A stretch of DNA of 64,000 nucleotides. It comes from SAR116 cluster bacterium AG-390-L20 (GTDB lineage Bacteria > Pseudomonadota > Alphaproteobacteria > Puniceispirillales > Marisalimonadaceae). The notes beneath the pieces were generated by a model. The model made no database searches. It was not told the DNA's origin and saw nothing but the letters and a program-made list of their open reading frames with translations. The stretch is from positions 1 through 64,000 of the forward strand of contig QCHB01000006.1 of the NCBI GenBank assembly GCA_003278095.1, read 5' to 3'. Every line of letters starts with the position of its first letter. Within the stretch, counting starts at the first letter, position 1. This document shows positions 54,397 through 64,000 of the stretch, in pieces. The translations under genes were made by a program, and so were the position numbers.

Positions 54397-55839
54397 ATGT
54401 CTCATATATTAAATTGCTTTAAAAATTATGGTCGCATTATTTGTGTAAATTTTTTTGTATTAGTTTTTTCAATTAATTTAGCCAATGCTAAAAGTGCCCC
54501 TGAAAGTTTTGCAGATCTTGCAGAAAAACTTAGTCCTTCTGTAGTGAATATTTCTACGACTACAGTTATTGAGCAGAGATCAAGAGAAATGCCATCTTTT
54601 CCACCAGGTTCTCCATTTGAAGATTTTTTTAAACAATTTGAAAAGCCAAATGGTAAAAAAAGAAGAGCTCAATCCTTAGGTTCAGGTTTCATCATAGATG
54701 AAACTGGATATATAATCACTAATAATCATGTAATAGACAATGCCGAAAAAATAATGGTCATACTATATGATGACACGTCATTTGAGGCTAAAGTTGTTGG
54801 GAAGGACCCAAAAACAGATGTTGCGCTTTTAAAAATTGAGCCTAAGAAAACAAAACTAAAAGCTGTAAAATTTGCTGACTCTAATGATTTAAGAGTTGGA
54901 GATTGGGTGATGGCAATTGGAAACCCTTTTGGATTTGGTGGTACAGTTACGGCGGGTATCGTATCTGCGAGAGGTAGAAACTTGTCAGGATCATATGATG
55001 ATTACATTCAGACTGATGCATCAATTAATAGGGGTAATTCAGGCGGCCCATTATTTGATATGAATGGCAAGGTAGTAGGAATTAATACTGCCATTTTCTC
55101 ACAATCTGGTGGATCAGTCGGTATTGGATTTGCGGTGTCATCCAACTTAGCTAAACAGGTTACAGATCAACTTAAAGAATTTGGTAGAACAAAAAGGGGA
55201 TGGCTTGGTGTACTTATCCAGGAAATCTCTAAAGAAATTGCTGACAGTTTAGGTATGAAAACAGCAAAAGGTGCATTAGTTTCTTCAGCTACTGAGGGAG
55301 GTCCTGCTGAAAAAGCTGGTGTGAAAACTGGGGACGTTATATTAAAATTTAATAATACTAATATTGAAAATATGAAAGAACTCCCAAAAGTTGTTGCTGG
55401 AACTCCAGTCGGTGAATCTGTTCCATTAGTAATCCTGAGAAACGGAAAAGAATTAACGCTTAATGTTACATTAGGTGAGCTTGAATTAGCAGAGAAAGAA
55501 AATTTAATAGGTAAAACAAGTTCTAAAGATATAAAATCTAAGGTATATGATAAACTAGGCTTCGTTGCAGAAGAGTTAAACAGCAAAAATAAGTCAAAAT
55601 TCAAACTCAAGAATATTGATAAAGGTGTTATAATTACATCTGTACAAGAAAACAGTTCTGCCCAAGATGCTGGTCTTACACCTGGTATGGTTATTATAAG
55701 GGTTGGTCAGATTGAGGTTAATTCTCTCAAAGTTGTTGATGAAGCAATTAAGAATGCTCTAAAGCAGAAGAGAAAAGCCTTATTATTATTAGTAAAAGTT
55801 GAAAATGGCAGTAGATTTGTTGCATTAGAGTTAAAATAA
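54397..55839 (+). CDS. degP: Periplasmic serine endoprotease, DegP/HtrA family
   Basis: 480 residues. Signal peptide with hydrophobic core 13-28 and likely cleavage after ANA. Trypsin-like domain with His111 in NNHVID, Asp in DPKTDVALLKIE and Ser in INRGNSGGPLFDM. Two PDZ domains follow (RGWLGVLIQEI onward, and VIITSVQENSSAQDAGLTPGMVI). Degrades or refolds misfolded envelope proteins. It may be DegQ by function; the Q-linker is short. Confidence 0.93.
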   Translation: MSHILNCFKNYGRIICVNFFVLVFSINLANAKSAPESFADLAEKLSPSVVNISTTTVIEQRSREMPSFPPGSPFEDFFKQFEKPNGKKRRAQSLGSGFIIDETGYIITNNHVIDNAEKIMVILYDDTSFEAKVVGKDPKTDVALLKIEPKKTKLKAVKFADSNDLRVGDWVMAIGNPFGFGGTVTAGIVSARGRNLSGSYDDYIQTDASINRGNSGGPLFDMNGKVVGINTAIFSQSGGSVGIGFAVSSNLAKQVTDQLKEFGRTKRGWLGVLIQEISKEIADSLGMKTAKGALVSSATEGGPAEKAGVKTGDVILKFNNTNIENMKELPKVVAGTPVGESVPLVILRNGKELTLNVTLGELELAEKENLIGKTSSKDIKSKVYDKLGFVAEELNSKNKSKFKLKNIDKGVIITSVQENSSAQDAGLTPGMVIIRVGQIEVNSLKVVDEAIKNALKQKRKALLLLVKVENGSRFVALELK

Positions 55840-55843
55840 AAAA

Positions 55844-56758
55844 TCAGGAAATTATTTGGTTGTCACTATATCCTTGTGCATACAGTAATCCTAAAAGATT
55901 TGTTGTTTTGAAATGAACACTGGCCTCTTTTTCTAAGGCTTTTTTACCATTATATGAAACTCCTAAACCAGCTTTTTTGATCATTTCAATGTCATTTGCT
56001 CCATCTCCAACACATATTGTCTCTTCATAATCTAGTTTGTTCTTTCTTACATAATCATCTAAGTACCAAACTTTTGCATGTTTATCTAAAATTGGTTCTA
56101 TAACTTTACCTGTTAGATACATTTTGTTTAAATTGTTAGGACAAATTTCAAGTGAATTAGCGTGAGCATGTTCAAAACCCAGGGATTTTTTTAAATAATC
56201 AGTTAAAAAAGTGAAGCCACCAGACACAAGAACAGTAATTGCATTATTGTGCTTCATAGTTTTAATTAACTCAATTGCTCCATCATTGATATTTATATTT
56301 TTTTTTAATTTTTCTAATAACTCAGCTGGTTGATCCTTAAGAATTGCCACCCTCTCTAATAATGCTTTTTTAAAATCAATTTTACCATTCATTGCCTCAT
56401 TCGTAATCTTAATAACTTTTTTTTCTTTGCCAATCAGCTTTGCAAGTTCATCTAGACTTTCTTCTCTAATAATTGTACTATCCATATCAGCTAAAAGTAA
56501 TTTTTTTTTCCTATCTTTTGCTTCTTTTATAAAATTACAGTCAATATTATTTTGCAAAAGGAAATTTTTAGTAAATTTTTTAAGCTCTAAATTAATTTCT
56601 TCATTTTTAAGTTCTAATTCATAAGCTTTTTGCGGACTTAATTCTCTAAAATTTGTCTCTTTAAATGACATCTCTTCTAATTTTTTTGACAAATAATTTA
56701 GAATATTATTGTTAATCTTTTTTTCTGTAGTATTAGAAATTAATAAAAATTGTTTCAT
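55844..56758 (-). CDS. serB: Phosphoserine phosphatase
   Basis: 304 residues. HAD fold: Asp91 and Asp93 in LLLADMDSTIIREESLDELA, motif II in VTVLVSGGFTFLTDYL, and motif III in VCVGDGANDIEMIKKAGLGVSYNGKKALE. Last step of serine synthesis. The N-terminal 80 residues replace the ACT-like domain of longer SerB proteins and are Lys/Glu/Asn-rich. Convergent with the protease gene and divergent from miaA. Confidence 0.94.
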   Translation of the reverse strand: MKQFLLISNTTEKKINNNILNYLSKKLEEMSFKETNFRELSPQKAYELELKNEEINLELKKFTKNFLLQNNIDCNFIKEAKDRKKKLLLADMDSTIIREESLDELAKLIGKEKKVIKITNEAMNGKIDFKKALLERVAILKDQPAELLEKLKKNININDGAIELIKTMKHNNAITVLVSGGFTFLTDYLKKSLGFEHAHANSLEICPNNLNKMYLTGKVIEPILDKHAKVWYLDDYVRKNKLDYEETICVGDGANDIEMIKKAGLGVSYNGKKALEKEASVHFKTTNLLGLLYAQGYSDNQIIS

Positions 56759-56787
56759 GAATCCCTAATTATATTATTGTGTTTATT

Positions 56788-57711
56788 ATGTCTAGTTTGC
56801 TGAATGTTGAGACATTGTTTGATCTATCAAAGAATAATTATTCTTATGTTAACGATATGATCATAATTGCAGGTCCTACAGGTGTTGGAAAGTCTAAAAT
56901 AGCAATAGAGTTAGCTGAAAAGGTAAACGGTGTTCTAATAAATGCTGATTCAGTTCAATTATATAAAGATCTTTCATTATTATCTGCAAGACCATCAAAT
57001 GTGGATATTAAAAAAGTTCCTCATTTTTTATATGGATATGTAGACTCTAATATTAATTATTCTGTTGTAGACTGGCTCTTAGAGCTAAAAAAAACATTAT
57101 CTCAAATAGAATTAAAAAATAAAATACCTATTTTAGTTGGGGGTTCAGGGTTATACATAAATGCCGTAATAAATGGCCTAGTTAATATTCCATTGATTTC
57201 AGAAAGAATTAAAAACCAAAGTTTAATAAAACTCAATGAGGTTGGTATTGAGAAGTTTAGACAAATCAATTTTCAAATTGATCCTAGGTTTATGCAAAAT
57301 AACAATGATAAACATAGATTACTCAGAGCTTATGGTATTTTTCTTCAAACAAAAAAAAATATATCTTACTGGTATGAGCAGCCTAGAGTCAAAACTTTAA
57401 ACAAGAATAATTATACATTTTTTATAACATCAGAACGAAAATCAATATACAAAAAATGTGAAATTAGATTTGAAGATATGCTTGCTAAAGGCGCTATAGA
57501 TGAAGTAAAAAAATTACATAATGCAAATATTGACAGGTCCCTTCCCATTTCAAAAAGTTTAGGTGTTAAATGGCTTTTAAGTTATTTAGATAATAACATT
57601 TCATATGAAGAGGCTGTAAAATTAAGTAAAAGAGATACTAGAAGATATGTTAAAAGACAATTTACATGGTTTGCACACAATTATATTCCGTATAAAATAA
57701 TAAATGTGTAA
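56788..57711 (+). CDS. miaA: tRNA dimethylallyltransferase
   Basis: 307 residues. P-loop IIIAGPTGVGKSKIAIELA, then LINADSVQLYKDLSLLSARPS, PHFLYGYVD, PILVGGSGLYINAVINGL and the C-terminal KRDTRRYVKRQFTWF. Adds the isopentenyl group to A37 of tRNAs reading U-starting codons. About 25 residues precede the P-loop, longer than usual; a start nearer codon 24 or the upstream GTG at 56779 is possible. No hfq follows, unlike the common arrangement. Confidence 0.94.
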   Translation: MSSLLNVETLFDLSKNNYSYVNDMIIIAGPTGVGKSKIAIELAEKVNGVLINADSVQLYKDLSLLSARPSNVDIKKVPHFLYGYVDSNINYSVVDWLLELKKTLSQIELKNKIPILVGGSGLYINAVINGLVNIPLISERIKNQSLIKLNEVGIEKFRQINFQIDPRFMQNNNDKHRLLRAYGIFLQTKKNISYWYEQPRVKTLNKNNYTFFITSERKSIYKKCEIRFEDMLAKGAIDEVKKLHNANIDRSLPISKSLGVKWLLSYLDNNISYEEAVKLSKRDTRRYVKRQFTWFAHNYIPYKIINV

Positions 57712-57757
57712 TAATATTTTATATTTATGAATATAATTATAATTTTATATTAACATG

Positions 57758-57787
57758 TTGACGATTTATTAAATTGTTGTTAACAAC
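57758..57787 (+). promoter_or_regulatory. Candidate ilv promoter with overlapping palindrome
   Basis: TTGACG at 57758-57763, 17 bases, then TAACAA at 57781-57786. A perfect 12-base palindrome GTTGTTAACAAC (57776-57787) covers the -10 position, as an operator would. It lies 37 bases before ilvB. No leucine- or valine-rich leader peptide is seen, so attenuation is unlikely. Low confidence. Confidence 0.3.
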
Positions 57788-57823
57788 CAATTTGATTAAA
57801 TAATATGAAAGAATTATAAAAAA

Positions 57824-59587
57824 ATGACTGCAGTTAAAAGGATTACTGGCGCGGAAGCGGTAATAAAGGCTTTAGTTGAAAATGGCGTAGAAGTTATATT
57901 TGGGTACCCAGGGGGAGCTGTTTTACCTTTATATGATGCTATATTTGATAATAAAAAGATCAAACACATATTAGTAAGGCACGAACAAGCAGCTGTGCAT
58001 GCAGCTGAGGGATATGCTCGATCCACAGGTAAAGTTGGTTGTGTATTAGTTACATCTGGACCTGGTGCGACTAATGCTATTACAGGATTGACTGATGCAC
58101 TTATGGATTCTATTCCTATTATCTGCCTTAGTGGTCAAGTACCAACACATCTAATTGGAACTGACGCTTTCCAAGAAGCTGACACTACAGGTATATCCAG
58201 ACCATGTACTAAACATAATTACTTAGTAAAGAATGCAGACAAATTATGTGATATTATTCATGAATCCTTTGAAATTGCCTCAACTGGAAGACCAGGACCA
58301 GTGCTCATTGATTTACCAAAAGACATTCAGCTTACTACGGTTCAATACGATAAAAAAATTAATAAAATTAAAAGTAAATTAATTAAAAATATATCAAAGA
58401 TTGATCTAAAAGTAATTACTAAAGTTGCGGAGCTTCTTATAAGTGCAGAAAGACCTATTATTTATGGTGGTGGTGGAGTAATTAATGCAGGTCCTAAAGC
58501 ATCAAATCTTTTAACTGAGTTAGTTGATTTATTAAATTCTCCCGTAACACTTACATTGATGGGATTAGGTTCGGTATCAAATAATCATAAAAATTTCTTA
58601 GGAATGCTTGGAATGCATGGAACTTATGAAGCCAATTTGGCCATGCACAATTGTGACGTAATGCTTAATGTTGGTGCTCGTTTTGATGATAGAGTCACAG
58701 GTAGGTTAAATGCTTTTGCTCCTAAATCAAAAAAAATTCATATAGATATAGATAAATCTTCAATTAATAAAGTCGTTTCAGTGGATTTTGGCTTAGTTGG
58801 AGATTGTAAAGAGGTTTTAACCACACTAATTCAAGAAATCAAACAGTTACACAACCAAAAAAAAATGAAATCAAAAATAGATTGGTGGGCCCAAATAAAT
58901 GAATGGAAAAAGATAGATTCTTTGGGTTTTAAACAAATAGGTAAGAATATAAAGCCACAACAAGCTATAAAATCTTTATATCATAAGACAAAACACATTG
59001 ACACTTATGTTACTACAGAAGTTGGTCAACATCAGATGTGGGCTGCACAATACTTTGGATTTTCAAAGCCCAATCATTGGATGACTTCTGGAGGTTTAGG
59101 CACTATGGGGTATGGTCTTCCATCTTCAATAGGTGTTCAATTAGCTCATCCAGATTCTTTGGTTATTGACATTTCTGGGGAAGCTTCTTTTTTAATGAAT
59201 ATGCAAGAGCTTTCAACAATTGTCCAATATAAATTACCAGTTAAAATTTTTATTTTAAACAATCAATGGATGGGTATGGTAAGGCAATGGCAAGAATTAA
59301 ATCATGGATCAAGATATAGCGAAAGTTATACAGAATCTTTGCCTGATTTTGTTATGCTAGCAAAAAGTTTTGGTATTAAAGGTTTGAGAGTTGAAGAAAT
59401 AGATAAGTTAGACCCAACAATTGATGAAATGATTAATACTAAAGGTCCAGTAATTGCTGATATTAGGGTTGAAAAAGAAGAAAACTGCTTTCCAATGATA
59501 CCTTCTGGTGCCGCTCATAACGAGATGATTTTAGGATCTGAGGATAAGCCAAAAGATACGTCAAATGCAGGTTTAGCACTAGTATAA
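57824..59587 (+). CDS. ilvB: Acetolactate synthase large subunit
   Basis: 587 residues. ThDP enzyme: [40 protein letters not shown] with the catalytic Glu, [20 protein letters not shown], and the ThDP-binding [18 protein letters not shown] region ([10 protein letters not shown], then [13 protein letters not shown]). The usual GDG of the ThDP motif reads SGEAS here, a small deviation also found in many IlvB proteins (SGDGSF). Forms acetolactate for valine, leucine and isoleucine. First gene of ilvB-ilvN-ilvC. Confidence 0.96.
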   Translation: MTAVKRITGAEAVIKALVENGVEVIFGYPGGAVLPLYDAIFDNKKIKHILVRHEQAAVHAAEGYARSTGKVGCVLVTSGPGATNAITGLTDALMDSIPIICLSGQVPTHLIGTDAFQEADTTGISRPCTKHNYLVKNADKLCDIIHESFEIASTGRPGPVLIDLPKDIQLTTVQYDKKINKIKSKLIKNISKIDLKVITKVAELLISAERPIIYGGGGVINAGPKASNLLTELVDLLNSPVTLTLMGLGSVSNNHKNFLGMLGMHGTYEANLAMHNCDVMLNVGARFDDRVTGRLNAFAPKSKKIHIDIDKSSINKVVSVDFGLVGDCKEVLTTLIQEIKQLHNQKKMKSKIDWWAQINEWKKIDSLGFKQIGKNIKPQQAIKSLYHKTKHIDTYVTTEVGQHQMWAAQYFGFSKPNHWMTSGGLGTMGYGLPSSIGVQLAHPDSLVIDISGEASFLMNMQELSTIVQYKLPVKIFILNNQWMGMVRQWQELNHGSRYSESYTESLPDFVMLAKSFGIKGLRVEEIDKLDPTIDEMINTKGPVIADIRVEKEENCFPMIPSGAAHNEMILGSEDKPKDTSNAGLALV

Positions 59588-59597
59588 GGTAATTAAA

Positions 59598-60149
59598 ATG
59601 TCAGTATATCAAAATAATGATATTAAAGAGGAAGAAACTTCAAGAACATTATCTCTTGTTGTTGACAACCAACCAGGAACGTTAGCTAGAGTAATCGGTC
59701 TATTTTCAGGGAGAGGTTATAATATTGAAAGTCTTACTGTTACGGAAATAGATAATGCGCGTAATTTATCTAGAATTTCACTTGTTACAAGAGGTACTTC
59801 TATGACTATTGAACAAATAAAGTCTCAATTATTAAGAATTGTACCTGTTCATATCGTTCGAGATTTAACACTGGAAGGCCCATTTATCAAGAGTGAATTA
59901 GCCTTAGTTAAGGTTGTTATAAAAGGTGCCAACAGAGTTGAAGCCTTACGAGTTGCAGAAACATTTAGAGCAAGAACATTAGATGTGACTTTATCCAGTT
60001 TTGTTTTTGAATTGACTGGTAAGCCTTCCAAGATAGACGCCTTTATAGAATTAATGCGATCATTAGGTGATACAGAAATTTCTAGAACTGGTGTTTCAGC
60101 TATTTCAAGAGGAAATAAAACGGAAACAAAATTACTAGAACAAATTTAA
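59598..60149 (+). CDS. ilvN: Acetolactate synthase regulatory subunit
   Basis: 183 residues. ACT domain TLSLVVDNQPGTLARVIGLFSGRGYNIESLTV followed by the second ALS-specific domain KSELALVKVV and ELTGKPSKIDAFIELM. Confers valine feedback on the large subunit. Ten bases after ilvB. The length is that of IlvH-type subunits, not the 96-residue E. coli IlvN. Confidence 0.95.
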   Translation: MSVYQNNDIKEEETSRTLSLVVDNQPGTLARVIGLFSGRGYNIESLTVTEIDNARNLSRISLVTRGTSMTIEQIKSQLLRIVPVHIVRDLTLEGPFIKSELALVKVVIKGANRVEALRVAETFRARTLDVTLSSFVFELTGKPSKIDAFIELMRSLGDTEISRTGVSAISRGNKTETKLLEQI

Positions 60150-60202
60150 CTTAACTGATATTAAAGATTTTTATTTTTTTTTTACAAACACGTAAGGAGT
60201 GA

Positions 60203-61225
<1,023 letters not shown>

Positions 61226-61297
61226 TATTTATTAATTTTCTAATATAAGATATTAATCAATAGTAGTTTAATTGTAATTAACTAAATAAGCTTTTAA

Positions 61298-62356
<1,059 letters not shown>

Positions 62357-62390
62357 TTTCAACTTAAAAATTATTAATGAGTGAGAAAAG

Positions 62391-63326
62391 ATGGTTTCAG
62401 GTAAGCCGTCACAAGTCAAAATATTGAAGAGTAGAAAAAACTTTAACTTATTTTTAGTTTTTTTATGTTTAACACTTGTTTTTTTAGGTAAAATAGATCT
62501 TGTAGCTATAAGAAATATTAAATCTTTTTTTTCTGATTTTCTAGCACCAGTTACCTTTGCTTTTAATAAACCAGTTAAAGAAATAGCCGGAGTTCTTGAG
62601 GACGTTAAATCGGCTAGTTCTTTAAGAGACGAAAATATTAGGTTAAAAAGCGAATTAAGAAGAATTAAAGTACTGAATAGTAAAATTGCAAGTCAAGAAC
62701 TAGAACTATTTGAATTAAGAGAACTATTAAAAGTTTTACCCAAAAATAAAAATAACATTGTTACTGGTCGAGCTATTACGGCACCAGGAGGCATTTTTGC
62801 TAACACAGTATTAATTAATGCAGGTAAAGATTATGGCATAAAAATTGGCCAACCTGCTATTTCATCATATGGTTTCGTTGGTTATGTTATAAATGTAGGC
62901 TTAAAAACCAGTAGAGTGCTTTTAACTATAGACATTAATTCAATGATTCCTATTTATTTGACAGAAAGTCATTGGCCAGCGGTAGCCCAAGGACAAAATG
63001 GTGATCTTTTAGTAATTAAATTTCTTTCGTCTGATGCGAAGCCAATAGACGGTGAAGTGGTTGAGACATCTGGACATGGTGGAAGATTACCCCCAGGAAT
63101 AAATGTAGGGAAAATATTTAAAAGCTTTTCAGGGACTTATTTTGTTAGACCTTCAGTAGATTTTCATAGACTGACATATATTTCTATAATTACTAATCAA
63201 AAACAAAATACAACTGTTTTGGATGGTTTCCAGGGTTTTGCACCTTTACAAAAACCAATAAAACCATCAGTTCTCAAAGGTTTAGACTCAAGTGGAACAA
63301 GAAAAATAGAAAGAATAGAAGATTGA
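62391..63326 (+). CDS. mreC: Rod-shape protein MreC
   Basis: 311 residues. Short cytoplasmic lead, one span (about 19-37), a coiled coil at about 76-115 (LRDENIRLKSELRRIKVLNSKI), then the periplasmic beta domains with GKDYGIKIGQPAISSYGFVGYV and GDGGRLPPGI-type GHGGRLPPGINVGKI. Bridges MreB/MreD and PBP2. Overlaps mreD by 4 bases. Confidence 0.94.
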   Translation: MVSGKPSQVKILKSRKNFNLFLVFLCLTLVFLGKIDLVAIRNIKSFFSDFLAPVTFAFNKPVKEIAGVLEDVKSASSLRDENIRLKSELRRIKVLNSKIASQELELFELRELLKVLPKNKNNIVTGRAITAPGGIFANTVLINAGKDYGIKIGQPAISSYGFVGYVINVGLKTSRVLLTIDINSMIPIYLTESHWPAVAQGQNGDLLVIKFLSSDAKPIDGEVVETSGHGGRLPPGINVGKIFKSFSGTYFVRPSVDFHRLTYISIITNQKQNTTVLDGFQGFAPLQKPIKPSVLKGLDSSGTRKIERIED

Positions 63327-63847
63327 TTAAAAATTATATAATCACCCATTATTTAAATGGATTTTCTAAAAATTTTATATATTTAATTTTTTTGTTTTTC
63401 ATAATAAATTTTGAAAAATCATTAAGTTTCTTTTCACTATTTAAAATCGCAACTCCAAGTTTGATTTCTATTATAATTTTTATTTTTATAAAAAAACTAA
63501 ATATGGTTCCTTCTTATTTTATTTTATTTCTAGTAGGTTTTATCAACGACATTATAATAGGTAGCAGTTTAGGTACTACACCAATTTTTCTACTTTTAAT
63601 TAAATTTTTTAGCGTAGGTTTACTTTTCGACAATGTTAATAAAAATGACCAACAGGATTGGATATCTTTTACGGTGACATTCTTAGTATCTTTTTGCATA
63701 GTTTTTTTTATAAATATCATTCTTAATTCTTCTATTCCTGACTTAAGCCCTGTATTTTATTATGTTGGAACAACTTTGATATTTTTCCCCATTATAAACT
63801 TAAGTATTAATTTTATATTTTTTATTAAAAGATTATTAAAAAGCTAA
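63323..63847 (+). CDS. mreD: Rod-shape protein MreD
   Basis: 174 residues, highly hydrophobic with about five spans and FLVGFINDIIIGSSLGTTPIFLLLIKF, the conserved GxxxDxxxGxxLG-like core of MreD. Identity is clear from its place between mreC and the PBP2 gene and from its size. ATG overlaps the mreC stop. Confidence 0.9.
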   Translation: MIKNYIITHYLNGFSKNFIYLIFLFFIINFEKSLSFFSLFKIATPSLISIIIFIFIKKLNMVPSYFILFLVGFINDIIIGSSLGTTPIFLLLIKFFSVGLLFDNVNKNDQQDWISFTVTFLVSFCIVFFINIILNSSIPDLSPVFYYVGTTLIFFPIINLSINFIFFIKRLLKS

Positions 63848-63850
63848 AAT

Positions 63851-64000
63851 ATGAAAAATAAAAGCCAAAAAAAATTAGATCAAACGGTTTCTAGAAGATT
63901 TCTTTTCCTTTCCTTATTTAAAGGTTCCATTATTGGAACAATTGGCTGGAAATTATTTGACCTGCAATTAGTGGAAAATAGAAAATACGAAAAACTTTCT
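63851..64000 (+). CDS. mrdA: Penicillin-binding protein 2, N-terminal part
   Basis: First 50 codons only; the window ends inside the gene. Begins MKNKSQKKLDQTVSRRFLFL, then one span and the family-typical GWKLFDLQLVENRKYEKLS (compare LxxLQLVxGexYxxLA in PBP2). Three bases after mreD. The transpeptidase domain lies beyond the window. Confidence 0.88.
   Translation, partial: MKNKSQKKLDQTVSRRFLFLSLFKGSIIGTIGWKLFDLQLVENRKYEKLS

Overview
The window is AT-rich (by eye roughly 30% G+C), densely packed chromosomal DNA from a free-living, flagellated alphaproteobacterium, most likely a streamlined marine lineage. The class assignment rests on a circularly permuted two-piece tmRNA gene, an alpha-type SspB next to it, a 41-residue L36, and three small families that I associate with Alphaproteobacteria (DUF1489, DUF2794, DUF3126). 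I saw no insertion sequence, CRISPR array, rRNA or tRNA. Many genes overlap by 1-11 bases, and several start at TTG behind a good Shine-Dalgarno sequence.

Layout. 0.1-1.7 kb: a coupled three-gene operon with a small ExbB/MotA-like channel, an ExbD/MotB-like partner and an unknown membrane protein. 1.7-8.4 kb (minus strand): flavin monooxygenase, a trpR-trpE-trpG-quinone reductase operon, cold-shock protein, ketopantoate reductase and pirin. 8.5-19.9 kb: TauE/SafE exporter, CMD protein, MgtE, DUF1489, an RND efflux pair, hisI, rlmE, guaB and rsmB. 20-23.2 kb: guaA, whose last codons are repeated 622 bp downstream on the far side of a GNAT gene, then a hypothetical gene and an alkyltransferase. 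23.2-27.9 kb: small alpha-type proteins, then a YfgM-like protein, bamB and der.

27.9-36.9 kb is the most distinctive part. It holds motA-motB-(RRF-like gene), a secreted DUF1566 protein, rpoN, a 64-residue gene, a coiled-coil membrane protein with an M23 peptidase, and three tandem bactofilins. Five sigma-54 promoters with the exact GG-N10-GC spacing sit in front of these units. Four of them form two divergent pairs in which both promoters share one TGCA -12 element. RpoN, encoded here, therefore probably coordinates the flagellar stator with cell-wall and cytoskeletal factors.

37-48.7 kb: hydrolase, purU, trxB, a four-gene spermidine operon (arginine decarboxylase, agmatinase, carboxyspermidine dehydrogenase and decarboxylase), msrA, rpmJ, a D-tartrate dehydratase-like enzyme and class I fumarase. 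48.7-57.7 kb: sspB, ssrA, thyA-folA, mrp, hflK-hflC, a DegP-type protease, serB and miaA. 57.8-64 kb: ilvB-ilvN-ilvC followed by the rod-shape cluster mreB-mreC-mreD and the first 50 codons of PBP2.
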